This document shows, piece by piece, positions 1 through 7,871 of a stretch of DNA of 64,000 nucleotides (positions are counted from its first letter, which is position 1; the number at the start of each line of letters is the position of its first letter). Origin of the DNA: Cohnella phaseoli (GTDB taxonomy: Bacteria; Bacillota; Bacilli; Paenibacillales; Paenibacillaceae). The DNA lies in the NCBI RefSeq assembly GCF_003386235.1, contig NZ_QRDZ01000023.1:62001-126000 (forward strand). Direction: 5' to 3'. The notes under the pieces are model-generated. The model ran no database searches and was not told the DNA's origin. It was given only the letters and a program-made list of their open reading frames with translations. Made by a program: the position numbers and the translations under genes.

Positions 1-1249
1 CGTCGGCAATTCCGGCCTCGTTAAGATAAAACCGGGCCAGCGCTTCCCGCTCCCGCCGGCTCCCGATACGCAAATAACGAAGCGGCTCCTGAACGAGCTG
101 CACGGCGGTGCGACGCGGATTCAGACTGGCCCTGGCATCCTGGAACACGAGCTGGATACGTCTGCATATTTCCCTCCTCGCCCTGCCGCGCAAGCGGACA
201 ACGTCCGTTCCCCGATAGAGGATGCGGCCTCCGTCGGGCCGTTCCAAGCCGGCGATACACCTGGCCAGCGTCGACTTGCCGCAGCCGCTTTGCCCCAGAA
301 TGCCGACGATATCCCCGCGGTGCAGCGTCAGATCGAGCTGCCGAAGCACGGGCTTCTTATGGAAGCTCTTGTCCAGACGGGCGATTTCCAGCACCGGCTC
401 GGAAGCCGTCGGCATCTCGTCGGATCGCCGCGGGGCATCCGCGATCCGCGAGCGCGAGGCGATCAGCTTGCGCGTATACGCGGCTTGCGGCCGGGAGAGT
501 ACGGCTCGGGCTTCGCCCTCTTCCTCGATGACCCCTCGGTTCAACACGATGATGCGATCGCTGACCGCATTCGCTACCGCGATGTCGTGAGTAACGAGCA
601 AGATAGCGACGCCGTGCTCCTCTCGCACCCTCCTCAGCAGGTCCAGCACCTCCTTCTGGCTGACCGTATCGAGCGCAGAGGTCGGCTCGTCCGCGATCAG
701 CACGGCCGGCTTCAGGCAAAGCGACAACGCGAGGCACACTCGCTGACACATGCCCCCGCTCAGTTGAAACGGATAGCGGTCCAGCATGGCGGTCGGATCG
801 GAGAACCGGAGCTGTGCGAGCAGCCTGACTCCGATACCGTCGGCTTCCTTGGCGGATGAGGCAAGCCGGTGGAATCGCAGACTTTCCCGGAAATGCGCTC
901 TAACGGTCAGAAGAGGATTAAGCGCCTGCTGCGCGTCCTGGAACAGCAAGCCGATCTTTCTGCCGCGAAGCTTGCTCCAAGGCACGCCGTTCGCGGTCAG
1001 ATCGACGGCCGCGCCGTCGCCGACAGTCAGCTCCCCGCCGCCTATCGCGGCGGATGGGGGCAATAGGCCGGTCATCGCCTTGGCGATCGTCGATTTTCCC
1101 GAGCCGCTTTCTCCGAGCAGCGATACGATTTCACCTTGGCCCAGCGCTAACGAAAGCTTGCCGAGCACCGGGACGGGCCGACCGTTCTGGGTGTATGAGA
1201 CCTGCAAATTATGGAGCCGCAATGCAGCCGGGCGGTTCAGCTTTGACAT
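1..1249 (-). CDS. Dipeptide/nickel-type ABC transporter, fused double ATPase (3' end outside window)
   Basis: Energises the import complex encoded immediately upstream. The reading frame stays open to the left edge of the window, so the protein is cut after about 416 residues. The first nucleotide-binding domain has Walker A GESGSGKST (residues about 46-54), Q-loop LLFQDAQQALNP, signature LSGGMCQRV, Walker B LIADEPTSALD and switch VTHD. A second domain begins near residue 300 with Walker A GQSGCGKST (about 318) and a second Q-loop LVFQDARASLNP. It is therefore a DppD-DppF (OppD-OppF) fusion rather than two genes. I chose the ATG at 1249 because AGGAGGG lies 6 nt upstream; an ATG at 1255 touches the ribosome site. 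It starts 11 bp after the permease stop, so it is co-transcribed. Genes further left could belong to the same operon. Confidence 0.92.
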   Translation of the reverse strand, partial: MSKLNRPAALRLHNLQVSYTQNGRPVPVLGKLSLALGQGEIVSLLGESGSGKSTIAKAMTGLLPPSAAIGGGELTVGDGAAVDLTANGVPWSKLRGRKIGLLFQDAQQALNPLLTVRAHFRESLRFHRLASSAKEADGIGVRLLAQLRFSDPTAMLDRYPFQLSGGMCQRVCLALSLCLKPAVLIADEPTSALDTVSQKEVLDLLRRVREEHGVAILLVTHDIAVANAVSDRIIVLNRGVIEEEGEARAVLSRPQAAYTRKLIASRSRIADAPRRSDEMPTASEPVLEIARLDKSFHKKPVLRQLDLTLHRGDIVGILGQSGCGKSTLARCIAGLERPDGGRILYRGTDVVRLRGRARREICRRIQLVFQDARASLNPRRTAVQLVQEPLRYLRIGSRREREALARFYLNEAGIAD

Positions 1250-1260
1250 CCGCATCCCTC

Positions 1261-2109
1261 CTAGACGTCCGATTTTTCGTACGGATCGAGCCGATCCCGC
1301 AAGCCTTCGCCGATCAGGTTAAACGCCAGCACCGTCAGCACGATAAACAGAGCGGGGCCGAGCAGAATATGCGGCGCCTGCAGGAAATGATCGCGGCCGT
1401 CCGCGAGCATGCTGCCCCACTCGGGAGCCGGCGGCTGCGAACCGAGCCCGAGGAAAGACAGCGCCGCGACGGACAGAATGAGGCTGCCAAGCTCGAACGT
1501 CGCCAGCACGAGGGACGGGCCGAGCGCTTTCGGCAGCAGTTCCCGCAGCAGCAGCGAAGCGCTCGATGCGCCGAGCACGCGGGCCGCTGCGTAGGACGTC
1601 TCGCTCTTGGCGTGCAGAGCGGCGCTGCGAGCCAAGCGCGCGAAGCTTACCCACCATACCGAGACGACCGCAAGCAGCAGATGAACGAGGCCGGTGCCGA
1701 ACAGCGCCGCGACAAGCATTGCCAGCACCATAAACGGGAAAGCGAGCAGCACGTCGATCAGACGCATCAACGCGGCGTCAAGCGCCGACCCGTGGAACAT
1801 CCCTGCCAGCAGGCCGACAAGCAGACCGATTGCCAGCGCCGCGGCGAGTGCGGTCAAGGAGGCCAGCAGCGTGCTTTGTCCGCCGTGCAGCGCGCGGGAC
1901 AGAACGTCTCTGCCGAAGCGGTCCGTGCCGAGCGGATGCTGCAGGCTCGGCTTCTCGAGCCTTTCGGACGCTTGCTGCTTCAGCGGATCGTGCGGGGCGA
2001 GCCAAGGAGCGCCGAGAATCGCGACCGCCAGCAGACCGAGCAGCGCCAGCCCCGCCAGCAGGCTGAGGGCCGGTCTATTGGAATTGTAAGCGAGCTTGTT
2101 CATGTTCAT
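1261..2109 (-). CDS. ABC transporter permease, DppC/NikC/OppC type
   Basis: Inner-membrane permease of the importer, 282 residues. The N-terminus has one membrane helix followed by the family-typical segment HPLGTDRFGRDVLSR (about residues 60-75), then the BPD_transp_1 core with five predicted helices. The cytoplasmic EAA loop appears around YAAARVLGASS. The family usually has 270-310 residues, so it is complete. The chosen ATG at 2109 overlaps the stop of the upstream permease (ATGA), which implies translational coupling. A GGAGG lies 4 nt upstream, and a second in-frame ATG two codons later is possible. The long open frame extending upstream of this start is only an antisense-type artefact of the neighbouring permease. 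Confidence 0.93.
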   Translation of the reverse strand: MNMNKLAYNSNRPALSLLAGLALLGLLAVAILGAPWLAPHDPLKQQASERLEKPSLQHPLGTDRFGRDVLSRALHGGQSTLLASLTALAAALAIGLLVGLLAGMFHGSALDAALMRLIDVLLAFPFMVLAMLVAALFGTGLVHLLLAVVSVWWVSFARLARSAALHAKSETSYAAARVLGASSASLLLRELLPKALGPSLVLATFELGSLILSVAALSFLGLGSQPPAPEWGSMLADGRDHFLQAPHILLGPALFIVLTVLAFNLIGEGLRDRLDPYEKSDV

Positions 2110-3068
2110 AGCGCCTCCGCCTTGTCTTTGCCGGCGATTCGGGGGTCGAGAAACCCGTACGCGACTTCCACGACGAAATGAATCAGAACGACTAACGAAA
2201 TCATGACGATCGCATACCCCTGAATGACTGGATAATCCTTGAGCATAATGCCGTCCAGTGCGTATTTCCCGATTCCAGGCCACGAAAAGACGCTTTCGAT
2301 GACGACGGCCCCGCCGATCAGCGCCGTCAGCGACAACGCGATCATCGTGACGAGGGGCAGCAGCGCGTTGCGCAGCGCGTGCCGGACGACATGCCTGCGA
2401 TCGAGACCTCTCGCCAGCGCGGAAAGCACGTAGGTTCGACCAAGCTCGGACAGCAGCTGGGCTCTGACGAAGCGGGCGAATTGCGCGGCCCCGAGCAGGC
2501 CGAGCGTCGCCGCGGGCAGCCATAATCTGCCCGGACTCGCTTCGCTGCTGATCTCGTACGCGCCCAGCGTGACCGCAAATAAGGACAGCAAGGCCAGACC
2601 AATGACAAATGCCGGAGTCGAAGCCAGCGTTACGCAAGCCAGCCGAATGACGTTATCGGCGAGTTTGCCGGCTTTAAGCGCCGACGCCGTTCCGAGGAAC
2701 ATACCGAGCCCGACCTGCACCGCCAAAGCGGAGACGGAGAGCGCGAACGTCGCCGCCAGCCGTTCGGCAAGCTCCTCGCTGACGGCCCTTCCCGTATAGA
2801 TAGAGGAGCCGAGGTCGGCCTGCAGCAGACGCTTCAGCCAAGACGCATATTGCGCGGCGACGTTCTCGTTCAAGCCGAGCTCCTCGCGCAGCTGCGCAGC
2901 CTTGCGGTCCAACAGTTGCGTATCGCTCAGCGCAACGTCGGTTCCCGAGCCGAGCAGCAGCTTGACCGGATCGCCGGGGGCGAGCCGAACGAGCACGAAT
3001 AAGATCAGGGTCGCTCCCAGCAAGGTGACCAGAGCCTCCAGCAGTTTTCGCACGATCAGTCTGCGCAT
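2106..3068 (-). CDS. ABC transporter permease, DppB/NikB/OppB type
   Basis: Partner permease, 320 residues, close to the family norm. It begins with the classic N-terminal helix (RKLLEALVTLLGATLILFVL) followed by LAPGDP, the hallmark of DppB/NikB proteins. Helices continue through the BPD_transp_1 domain, which contains the late motif VIESVFSWPGIGKYALDGI. It starts 10 bp after the binding-protein stop and overlaps the next permease by 4 bp. Substrate cannot be read from the permease itself; operon context and the metal-type promoter suggest a metal complex or small peptide-like ligand. Confidence 0.94.
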   Translation of the reverse strand: MRRLIVRKLLEALVTLLGATLILFVLVRLAPGDPVKLLLGSGTDVALSDTQLLDRKAAQLREELGLNENVAAQYASWLKRLLQADLGSSIYTGRAVSEELAERLAATFALSVSALAVQVGLGMFLGTASALKAGKLADNVIRLACVTLASTPAFVIGLALLSLFAVTLGAYEISSEASPGRLWLPAATLGLLGAAQFARFVRAQLLSELGRTYVLSALARGLDRRHVVRHALRNALLPLVTMIALSLTALIGGAVVIESVFSWPGIGKYALDGIMLKDYPVIQGYAIVMISLVVLIHFVVEVAYGFLDPRIAGKDKAEAL

Positions 3069-3078
3069 GGGCGTCAGC

Positions 3079-4689
3079 CTACTTCGCTGCCACGCTCAGA
3101 TTGGCGTTCACGACGTTCTCGAACTGCCGGAAATGCGGGACAAAGCCTTGCAGCCGCTTGCTGACGGCAGTAATCTGCGGACGCGGGAACAGGCTGACAA
3201 CCGGGGCCTGAAGCGCGACATGCTCGTTGATCCGCAGCGCCAATTGGCGGCGCGTCTCCTCGTCGGACGCCTCCGACAGTCCGGATAGCAGACCTTGGGT
3301 CTCCTTATCGTCGTATCCGCCGTAATTGGCGCTTCCCTGCGGCGAATACTGCCCGGACAACAAGGCGAATTCCTCTCCGAACGTGCTCCACGCCTCGATC
3401 GAGGCGTCCCAATCCCCGGACTCGCGCGCCGTCTCGATCAGGCTGTAATCTCCATGCCGCACTTCCGCCTGAATGCCGACTTGCGTCCACTGGTTCTGCA
3501 GCGCTTCTCCCAACGCCTTGTCTCCGCCCCATGTCATCAGCAACACAGTTAGCGGCTCGCCGTCCTTGTAGCGGATGCCGTCGGAGCCGAGCTGCCACCC
3601 CGCCTCTTCCAGCAGCTGCGCCGCCTTCTCCGGATCGGACTTGTCGTACACCGCACTGCGGGCCTCGGCGTAAGCCGGATTGGAGCTTAGCCAAGTCGCG
3701 ACCGGAAAGCTCTGCCCTTCCGCGGCCAGCACGACCAGCTCTTCCCGATTCAGCGCCCAGGACAGCGCCTGCCTCACTCGGACGTCCTGAAGCTGCGGCC
3801 GGCTTAAATTCAAATAGATCGTCTGCGTGTTGGCCGCCGGCGTCGCTGAAATTTCCGCTTCCGAACCGTCCTTGAACTGCGTCAGGCTCGTCGGGCTCAC
3901 GTTTAAAGCGACATGGCTTCGTCCGCTCAGAACGGACAGCACTCTCGTCTGCTCGTCGGCGATCTCCTCGTAGACGACCCGCTCGATCCGCGGCTTCTGT
4001 CCCCAATAATCGTTATTGCGCTCCAACGTCATTTTTTGTTTGGGCGTAAACTCGACTACCCGGTACATCCCGGTCAGGTCCATCGTACCCACCGCATCGT
4101 GCTTGGCCTCGGCATTGTGAAGGATCGTCTGATAGTAGGACAGGTTAAGCGGCACAGGCAGATGCTCCCGTTCGGTGCTTACCCGGATCGTCAGCTCGTC
4201 CGCCTTCGCGAACGTCAGCTCCTTCAGGAACGGCTGCGCTTGCGGATCCTGCGATTTGGAGCGCTCCAGCGAAGCGATTGCCGCGTCGGCGTCCAGCGCC
4301 CGCCCGCTCCAAAAACGGATTCCGGGCTTCAGCTTGATCTCCCATGTACGCGCATCCGTCTCCGTCGCGCTTTCCGCCAGCTCGGGCACGACCTTTCCAT
4401 CCGCGTCCACCTTGAACAGCGCCTCTGCAGCGCCGATATTGCGCAGGTAACTGGATGTCAGCGGCTGGACGGGGTCCAGCGAGGCTGCGATCTCCTGTCC
4501 GGCCACGATCAACTCGGTTTCCTCTTGCGGGACTTCCGCGCTCGCGCCCTGCGAAGCGGCTTGTTCCGCTTGATCGGCTTGGCCCGCTTGGCCGGTTTCG
4601 CTGCCGGACTGTGCGTTATTATTGGCTCCCGAGCACGCCGTAAGTGTAATCATTACGGTTAGAAAAAGAAAAAAAAGCGATTTTCTCAT
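3079..4689 (-). CDS. Solute-binding lipoprotein, SBP_bac_5 (DppA/NikA/CntA-like)
   Basis: Extracellular ligand receptor of the importer, 536 residues, a normal length for the family. The signal peptide ends in the lipobox LTAC, with Cys19 as the lipidation site. A low-complexity Gln/Ala/Glu linker (about 25-55) precedes the periplasmic-binding fold. Family features include the opening segment ELIVAGQEIAASLDPVQP and the later RVRQALSWALNREEL, typical of peptide/nickel-binding proteins. No His- or Asp-rich metal loop is obvious, so if it carries metal it probably binds a chelate rather than a free ion. It is the third gene of the operon headed by the ATP-grasp ligase, 31 bp after the DUF364-like gene. 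An 11/14 Zur-like sequence inside its signal-peptide codons (4644-4658) may be coincidental. Confidence 0.93.
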   Translation of the reverse strand: MRKSLFFLFLTVMITLTACSGANNNAQSGSETGQAGQADQAEQAASQGASAEVPQEETELIVAGQEIAASLDPVQPLTSSYLRNIGAAEALFKVDADGKVVPELAESATETDARTWEIKLKPGIRFWSGRALDADAAIASLERSKSQDPQAQPFLKELTFAKADELTIRVSTEREHLPVPLNLSYYQTILHNAEAKHDAVGTMDLTGMYRVVEFTPKQKMTLERNNDYWGQKPRIERVVYEEIADEQTRVLSVLSGRSHVALNVSPTSLTQFKDGSEAEISATPAANTQTIYLNLSRPQLQDVRVRQALSWALNREELVVLAAEGQSFPVATWLSSNPAYAEARSAVYDKSDPEKAAQLLEEAGWQLGSDGIRYKDGEPLTVLLMTWGGDKALGEALQNQWTQVGIQAEVRHGDYSLIETARESGDWDASIEAWSTFGEEFALLSGQYSPQGSANYGGYDDKETQGLLSGLSEASDEETRRQLALRINEHVALQAPVVSLFPRPQITAVSKRLQGFVPHFRQFENVVNANLSVAAK

Positions 4690-4720
4690 AATTTAGATTA
4701 GCCTCCACTCATTCATGATC

Positions 4721-5548
4721 TTATTTTCCACTGAGCTCGTAACCGTACACCTGCGTAGCTCCCGCGCTGAACTGCGTGAACGGGAACGGCTCGGCGAGCA
4801 GCGCTGTTACGCCCCGGCCGACGAATCGCGCGACGATTGCGCTCCCCGTCTGAGCGTACACGGTCAACGGAATCCGCTTTTCCCGCACGCGCTCCAGCAC
4901 CCGGCCGAACGTTCCGTTGCCCAGCGTCATGCCTGTGCAGATCACGTTATCCGCGCGGTCGAGCACCTTCTCCATATCCTTCTCCACCGCTTCTCCCCAC
5001 TGCGTGACCTCCAATTGCAGGTCGCAGGGCAGACAGTTGCCGCCGCGCTCCCGGACGGCCTCCGCCAAAGGATTGACCACACCGATCAGCGCCACGTTCT
5101 GTCCGGGCGATATGAAGGCCATATCCGCGATCCGTGCGTCGCGCTGTCTAGCTTTGGCGATCGGCGTCCCGGCGGCGATCTCCGACATGCGGGAGCAGTG
5201 CTCGGCATGCGGGAGGACGACGCCCAAATACGCATCCATTGCCGCGATCCGCACGGGCAGCTTCTCGTCGCGCAGCGCGTCGGCAAGCGATAGCCCCGAC
5301 AGCCGTTCCGCGACGCTGCCGTCCGATTGCTCTTCCGTATGCGAGCATGCTCCGAAATAACCTTCCGATCTCAGCAGCAGGTAGTGATTGCGATACTTGG
5401 TCGGCGAGGACGGGAACTGCGTCGTCTGGTATATATAAGAGGCTCCGGTTACCGGCAGATTCTCCGGCGCCGTCCCCCATTTTCCCGCTAAAATTTCTTC
5501 CCGCAGCTCTTCTACCGCCCCGCTGTCGACTATCAACCGCCGCTTCAC
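4721..5548 (-). CDS. DUF364/DUF4213-like putative heavy-metal-chelation protein
   Basis: 275 residues, no signal peptide, cytosolic. I recognise the overall pattern of the DUF4213-DUF364 family: an N-terminal alpha/beta part, then a Rossmann-like C-terminal part starting at NVALIGVVNPLAEAVRERGG (residues 151-170) and ending with TQF...YGYELSG. The family is annotated as a putative heavy-metal chelation domain on structural grounds; its biochemistry is not established. Candidate metal ligands visible here are Cys68 and His70 (FGACSH), His114/His117/Cys118 (HAEHC), Cys172 and Cys175 (NCLPC) and Cys204. The gene overlaps the ATP-grasp gene by 4 bp and precedes the importer, so these proteins are made together from a promoter with Zur and Fur-like boxes. 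It might act as chaperone, enzyme or processing factor for an imported metal complex. Confidence 0.75.
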   Translation of the reverse strand: MKRRLIVDSGAVEELREEILAGKWGTAPENLPVTGASYIYQTTQFPSSPTKYRNHYLLLRSEGYFGACSHTEEQSDGSVAERLSGLSLADALRDEKLPVRIAAMDAYLGVVLPHAEHCSRMSEIAAGTPIAKARQRDARIADMAFISPGQNVALIGVVNPLAEAVRERGGNCLPCDLQLEVTQWGEAVEKDMEKVLDRADNVICTGMTLGNGTFGRVLERVREKRIPLTVYAQTGSAIVARFVGRGVTALLAEPFPFTQFSAGATQVYGYELSGK

Positions 5549-6804
5549 GCACGACTCCCTTCCGGCTCGAAACGGATAGCGAGGCGTTCAAGCGCCGCTT
5601 CCGCATACCTTCTGGCGTTAGGTCCCGCTTTGTCCTCGGCGATCGCGTGTCCCAGATAACAGGCGTTGTCGATCGGAGCGGCGACCGCCTTGCCCGCGCA
5701 ATCCGCAATCGTATGGCGGACGATGCGCTCGTCGGCGTCCAGCGTGCCAAGTCCTTCGATGCGCGCCACGGTTCCGCCCTGCGGAGGGACGAGGAACATG
5801 ACTGCGGCGCTCGCGATGCCGGTGTCTGCCGGAGAGATGGAAGGAGCGAGACCGAGGGACAGTTCGACGAAGCAGCGCAGCAGATCGACGCCCGTTACCC
5901 TTTCGATCAATTCCACTATGTAGTTGCCAGCCGTTCTAGGGTTGATCTCGACAACTCGCGGTCCCCGGGAAGTCAGCTTGACCTCCGTATGAGCGATGCC
6001 GCGATCGAAGCCGACAGCCTGCAAGGCGCTTCGGACATACCGCTTCACCGCCTCTTCCGTCGCTGCGTCGAGCTTTGCCGGGAACATATGGCCGTTCTCG
6101 ATAAAATAAGGAGCGCCGGTCACCGACTTGTCCGTAATGCCGAGAATCATCGCGTCGCCGTCGCGGCTTACGCTCTCAACGCTGATCTCCTCGCCGTCCA
6201 TGTACTCCTCAAGCAAATACGCGGGCTCGCGCGGCTGATCCCGGAAATTGAGCGGGAACGCTTCGAGCGCCCGATAAGCCTCCTTCAGCTCATCGCCGCT
6301 GCGGATCAAGCGGACGAACGCGCTGGAGGCCAAATCCACCGGCTTGAGCACGAGAGGATAGCCGATCGCATCCGCAGCCTTCTCCGCCTCGTCCCACCCG
6401 TAGACGAGGCGATAGCGCGGATTGTCCACTCCCGCAAGATCCAGCGCCTGCCGCATCAGATGCTTCTGCCTCGCCTTCTTCACCTCCCGCGGAAACGGAC
6501 AAGGAAGACCAAGCGCCCGGGCGACCTCCACTGCCGTTTCGATGTAGTAATCGCATACCGTTATGACGCCGTCGAAACGGTACGACCTCAGCCGTTCGAT
6601 CAAGCTCGGAACGTCGTTTGTCTCCACTTCGAGCACCTCGTCCGCATACCGGAAAACCGGATGGGCCTCCCCGCTGAACGAGCTCCCGTAATGCGCGGGC
6701 CTGCGCGTCACAAACGTGTAGCTGTGCCCCATCTCCTTCAGAAGCGGCGGCAGCAGAACACCGCTCGCCCCGACCCAGCTTTCGATCATTAAAAGATGTG
6801 CCAT
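5545..6804 (-). CDS. ATP-grasp ligase (amino-acid/peptide ligase-like)
   Basis: Cytosolic ATP-dependent carboxylate-amine ligase of the ATP-grasp superfamily, 419 residues. The N-terminal Rossmann-like half begins LLMIESWVGASG. The ATP-grasp core has LVLKPVDLASS (Lys154, nucleotide contact), the acidic hinge YLLEEYMDGEEISVES (199-212) and the Mg-binding triad in VVEINPRTAGN (Glu286, Asn288, Arg290). The nearest recognisable relatives are L-amino-acid ligases that make dipeptides, but the substrates here are unknown. It is the first gene of the operon. AAGGAGG lies at 6811-6817, and a Zur box sits 21 bp upstream of the start. Inference: it may build a small peptide-like metallophore, or modify a metal ligand, under zinc (and possibly iron) starvation. 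Confidence 0.88.
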   Translation of the reverse strand: MAHLLMIESWVGASGVLLPPLLKEMGHSYTFVTRRPAHYGSSFSGEAHPVFRYADEVLEVETNDVPSLIERLRSYRFDGVITVCDYYIETAVEVARALGLPCPFPREVKKARQKHLMRQALDLAGVDNPRYRLVYGWDEAEKAADAIGYPLVLKPVDLASSAFVRLIRSGDELKEAYRALEAFPLNFRDQPREPAYLLEEYMDGEEISVESVSRDGDAMILGITDKSVTGAPYFIENGHMFPAKLDAATEEAVKRYVRSALQAVGFDRGIAHTEVKLTSRGPRVVEINPRTAGNYIVELIERVTGVDLLRCFVELSLGLAPSISPADTGIASAAVMFLVPPQGGTVARIEGLGTLDADERIVRHTIADCAGKAVAAPIDNACYLGHAIAEDKAGPNARRYAEAALERLAIRFEPEGSRA

Positions 6805-6824
6805 CGTATCCTCCTTGGTTTTAT

Positions 6825-6839
6825 TCGTAATTATTACGA
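6825..6839 (-). promoter_or_regulatory. Zur box (perfect 7-1-7 palindrome)
   Basis: The sequence TCGTAATTATTACGA matches the Bacillus Zur consensus TCGTAATNATTACGA at every defined position. It lies directly after the -10 and before the ribosome site of the ATP-grasp gene, overlapping or just past the expected start of transcription. This is a textbook position for repression by zinc-loaded Zur. Confidence 0.9.
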
Positions 6840-6848
6840 TTAAAACGA

Positions 6849-6878
6849 AGTATACAATGCTGTGAGAATGATTGTCAA
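6849..6878 (-). promoter_or_regulatory. Sigma-A promoter of the metal-type operon
   Basis: On the minus strand a consensus -35 TTGACA (6873-6878) is followed after 18 bp by TATACT (6849-6854). The expected start of transcription is near 6842, next to the Zur box. This near-consensus promoter should be strong when not repressed. Confidence 0.8.
6863..6877. promoter_or_regulatory. Fur-like box overlapping the -35
   Basis: TGAGAATGATTGTCA matches 12 of the 14 defined positions of the Bacillus Fur consensus TGATAATNATTATCA. It covers the -35 hexamer, so a bound repressor would block polymerase. With the Zur box this suggests dual zinc/iron control. It is less certain than the Zur box because two positions differ. 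Confidence 0.6.
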
Positions 6879-6973
6879 TTGTTTGCTAGAAAGAAATTTA
6901 GAGCTAACCTTGAGGATAGGCGACGTCGGCGAAACGGTTTCTCTGGCGGGGATTTTGCGACTTGCAGTAATTT

Positions 6974-7601
6974 CTAAGCCGAACCAGCGAGCTTGCAGCA
7001 TGCATTCTCATCTTTTCGCACACTCTAAGCCGAACCAGCGAGCTTACAGCGCACATTCTCGTCCTTTGCACACTCTAAGCCGAACCAGCGAGCTTGCAGC
7101 ACGCATTCTCATCTTTCGCACACTCTAAGCCGAACCAGTGAGCTTGCAGCACGCATTCCCGCCTTTCGCACACTCTAAGCCGAACCAGCGAGCTTGCAGC
7201 GCACATTCCCGCCTTTCGCACACTCTAAGCCGAACCAGCGAGCTTACAGCGCACATTCTCGTCTTTCGCACACTCTAAGCCGAACCAGCGAGCTTACAGC
7301 GCACATTCTCGTCTTTCGCACACTCTAAGCCGAACCAGCAAGCTTACAGCACGCATTCCCGCCTTTTGCACACTCTAAGCCCAACCAGCGAGCTTGCAGC
7401 ACGCATTCCCGCCTTTCGCACACTCTAAGCCGAACCAGTGAGCTTGCAGCACGCATTCCCGCCTTTCGCACACTCTAAGCCGAACCAGCGAGCTTACAGC
7501 GCACATTCTCGTCTTTCGCACACTCTAAGCCGAACCAGCGAGCTTGCAGCCACGCATTCTCGTCTTTCGCACACTCTAAGCCGAACCAGCGAGCTTGCAG
7601 C
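6974..7601. repeat. Thirteen-copy 50-bp tandem repeat (minisatellite)
   Basis: A unit beginning CTAAGCCGAACCAGCGAGCT recurs thirteen times. The AAG of successive copies falls at 6976, 7027, 7077, 7127, 7177, 7227, 7277, 7327, 7377, 7427, 7477, 7527 and 7578, so the period is 50 bp with two 51-bp units. The first half is nearly invariant; the second half (ACGCATTCYCRYCTTTCGCA-like) exists in a few alternating versions. Because 50 is not a multiple of three, no frame runs through all copies, and I regard the region as non-coding. It lies between the divergent start of the metal operon and the end of the GH38 gene. Confidence 0.95.
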
Positions 7602-7620
7602 ACCGGACAACGTAGAATAA

Positions 7621-7659
7621 GAGGACTCGCAGGGTAAGCTTTCTCCCCGTCGAGTCCTC
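7621..7659 (-). terminator. Hairpin, possible terminator of the GH38 gene
   Basis: GAGGACTCG (7621-7629) and CGAGTCCTC (7651-7659) form a perfect 9-bp stem with a 21-nt loop. On the minus strand it is followed by a weak T-containing stretch (TTATTC). It lies about 210 bp past the GH38 stop, so its role as that gene's terminator is only plausible. Confidence 0.45.
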
Positions 7660-7699
7660 TGCCTCGTCCTAGCCGCTCCATCCATCCGGCTACCTCGCT

Positions 7700-7830
7700 C
7701 GTTCGCATCGTCTCGCAACCACCGCATATCCTTGACGGTCGTTCACGTCGTCTCGCAACCACCGCATATCCTTAGACGGTCGTTCACGTCGTCTCGCAAC
7801 CACCGCATATCCTCAGACCGCCGTTCAAAC
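7700..7830. repeat. Three-copy 40/41-bp tandem repeat
   Basis: Copies at 7700-7739, 7740-7780 and 7781-7821 share a core GTCTCGCAACCACCGCATAT and are followed by a partial fourth copy. The unit is unrelated to the 50-bp repeat just to the left. No gene covers it; it lies in the 3' flank of the GH38 gene. Confidence 0.9.
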
Positions 7831-7871
7831 CTTTCGAGTCTCCGGCTCGAAACGGCTTCAAGCCCTATGCC

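Noticed and set aside
1054..2181. 375-codon plus-strand open frame over the DppC/ATPase junction
   Set aside because: Arg/Gln-rich composition typical of antisense frames; the minus strand carries conserved transporter genes.
4644..4658. Second Zur box inside the binding-protein gene
   Set aside because: Only 11 of 14 positions fit, and the sequence encodes the signal peptide; kept as a remark, not as a feature.
5239..6792. 517-codon plus-strand open frame opposite the ATP-grasp and DUF364-like genes
   Set aside because: It is antisense to two clearly recognisable proteins, has no ribosome site and resembles no protein family; long antisense frames are common in GC-rich DNA.
6974..7601. CRISPR-like array
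   Set aside because: The stretches between the constant parts are also repeated, in a few variants, rather than being unique spacers, and no cas gene is present. It is a tandem repeat.
7438..7762. Small open frames through the repeat arrays
   Set aside because: They arise from repeat units whose 50-bp length shifts frame each copy; there are no ribosome sites.
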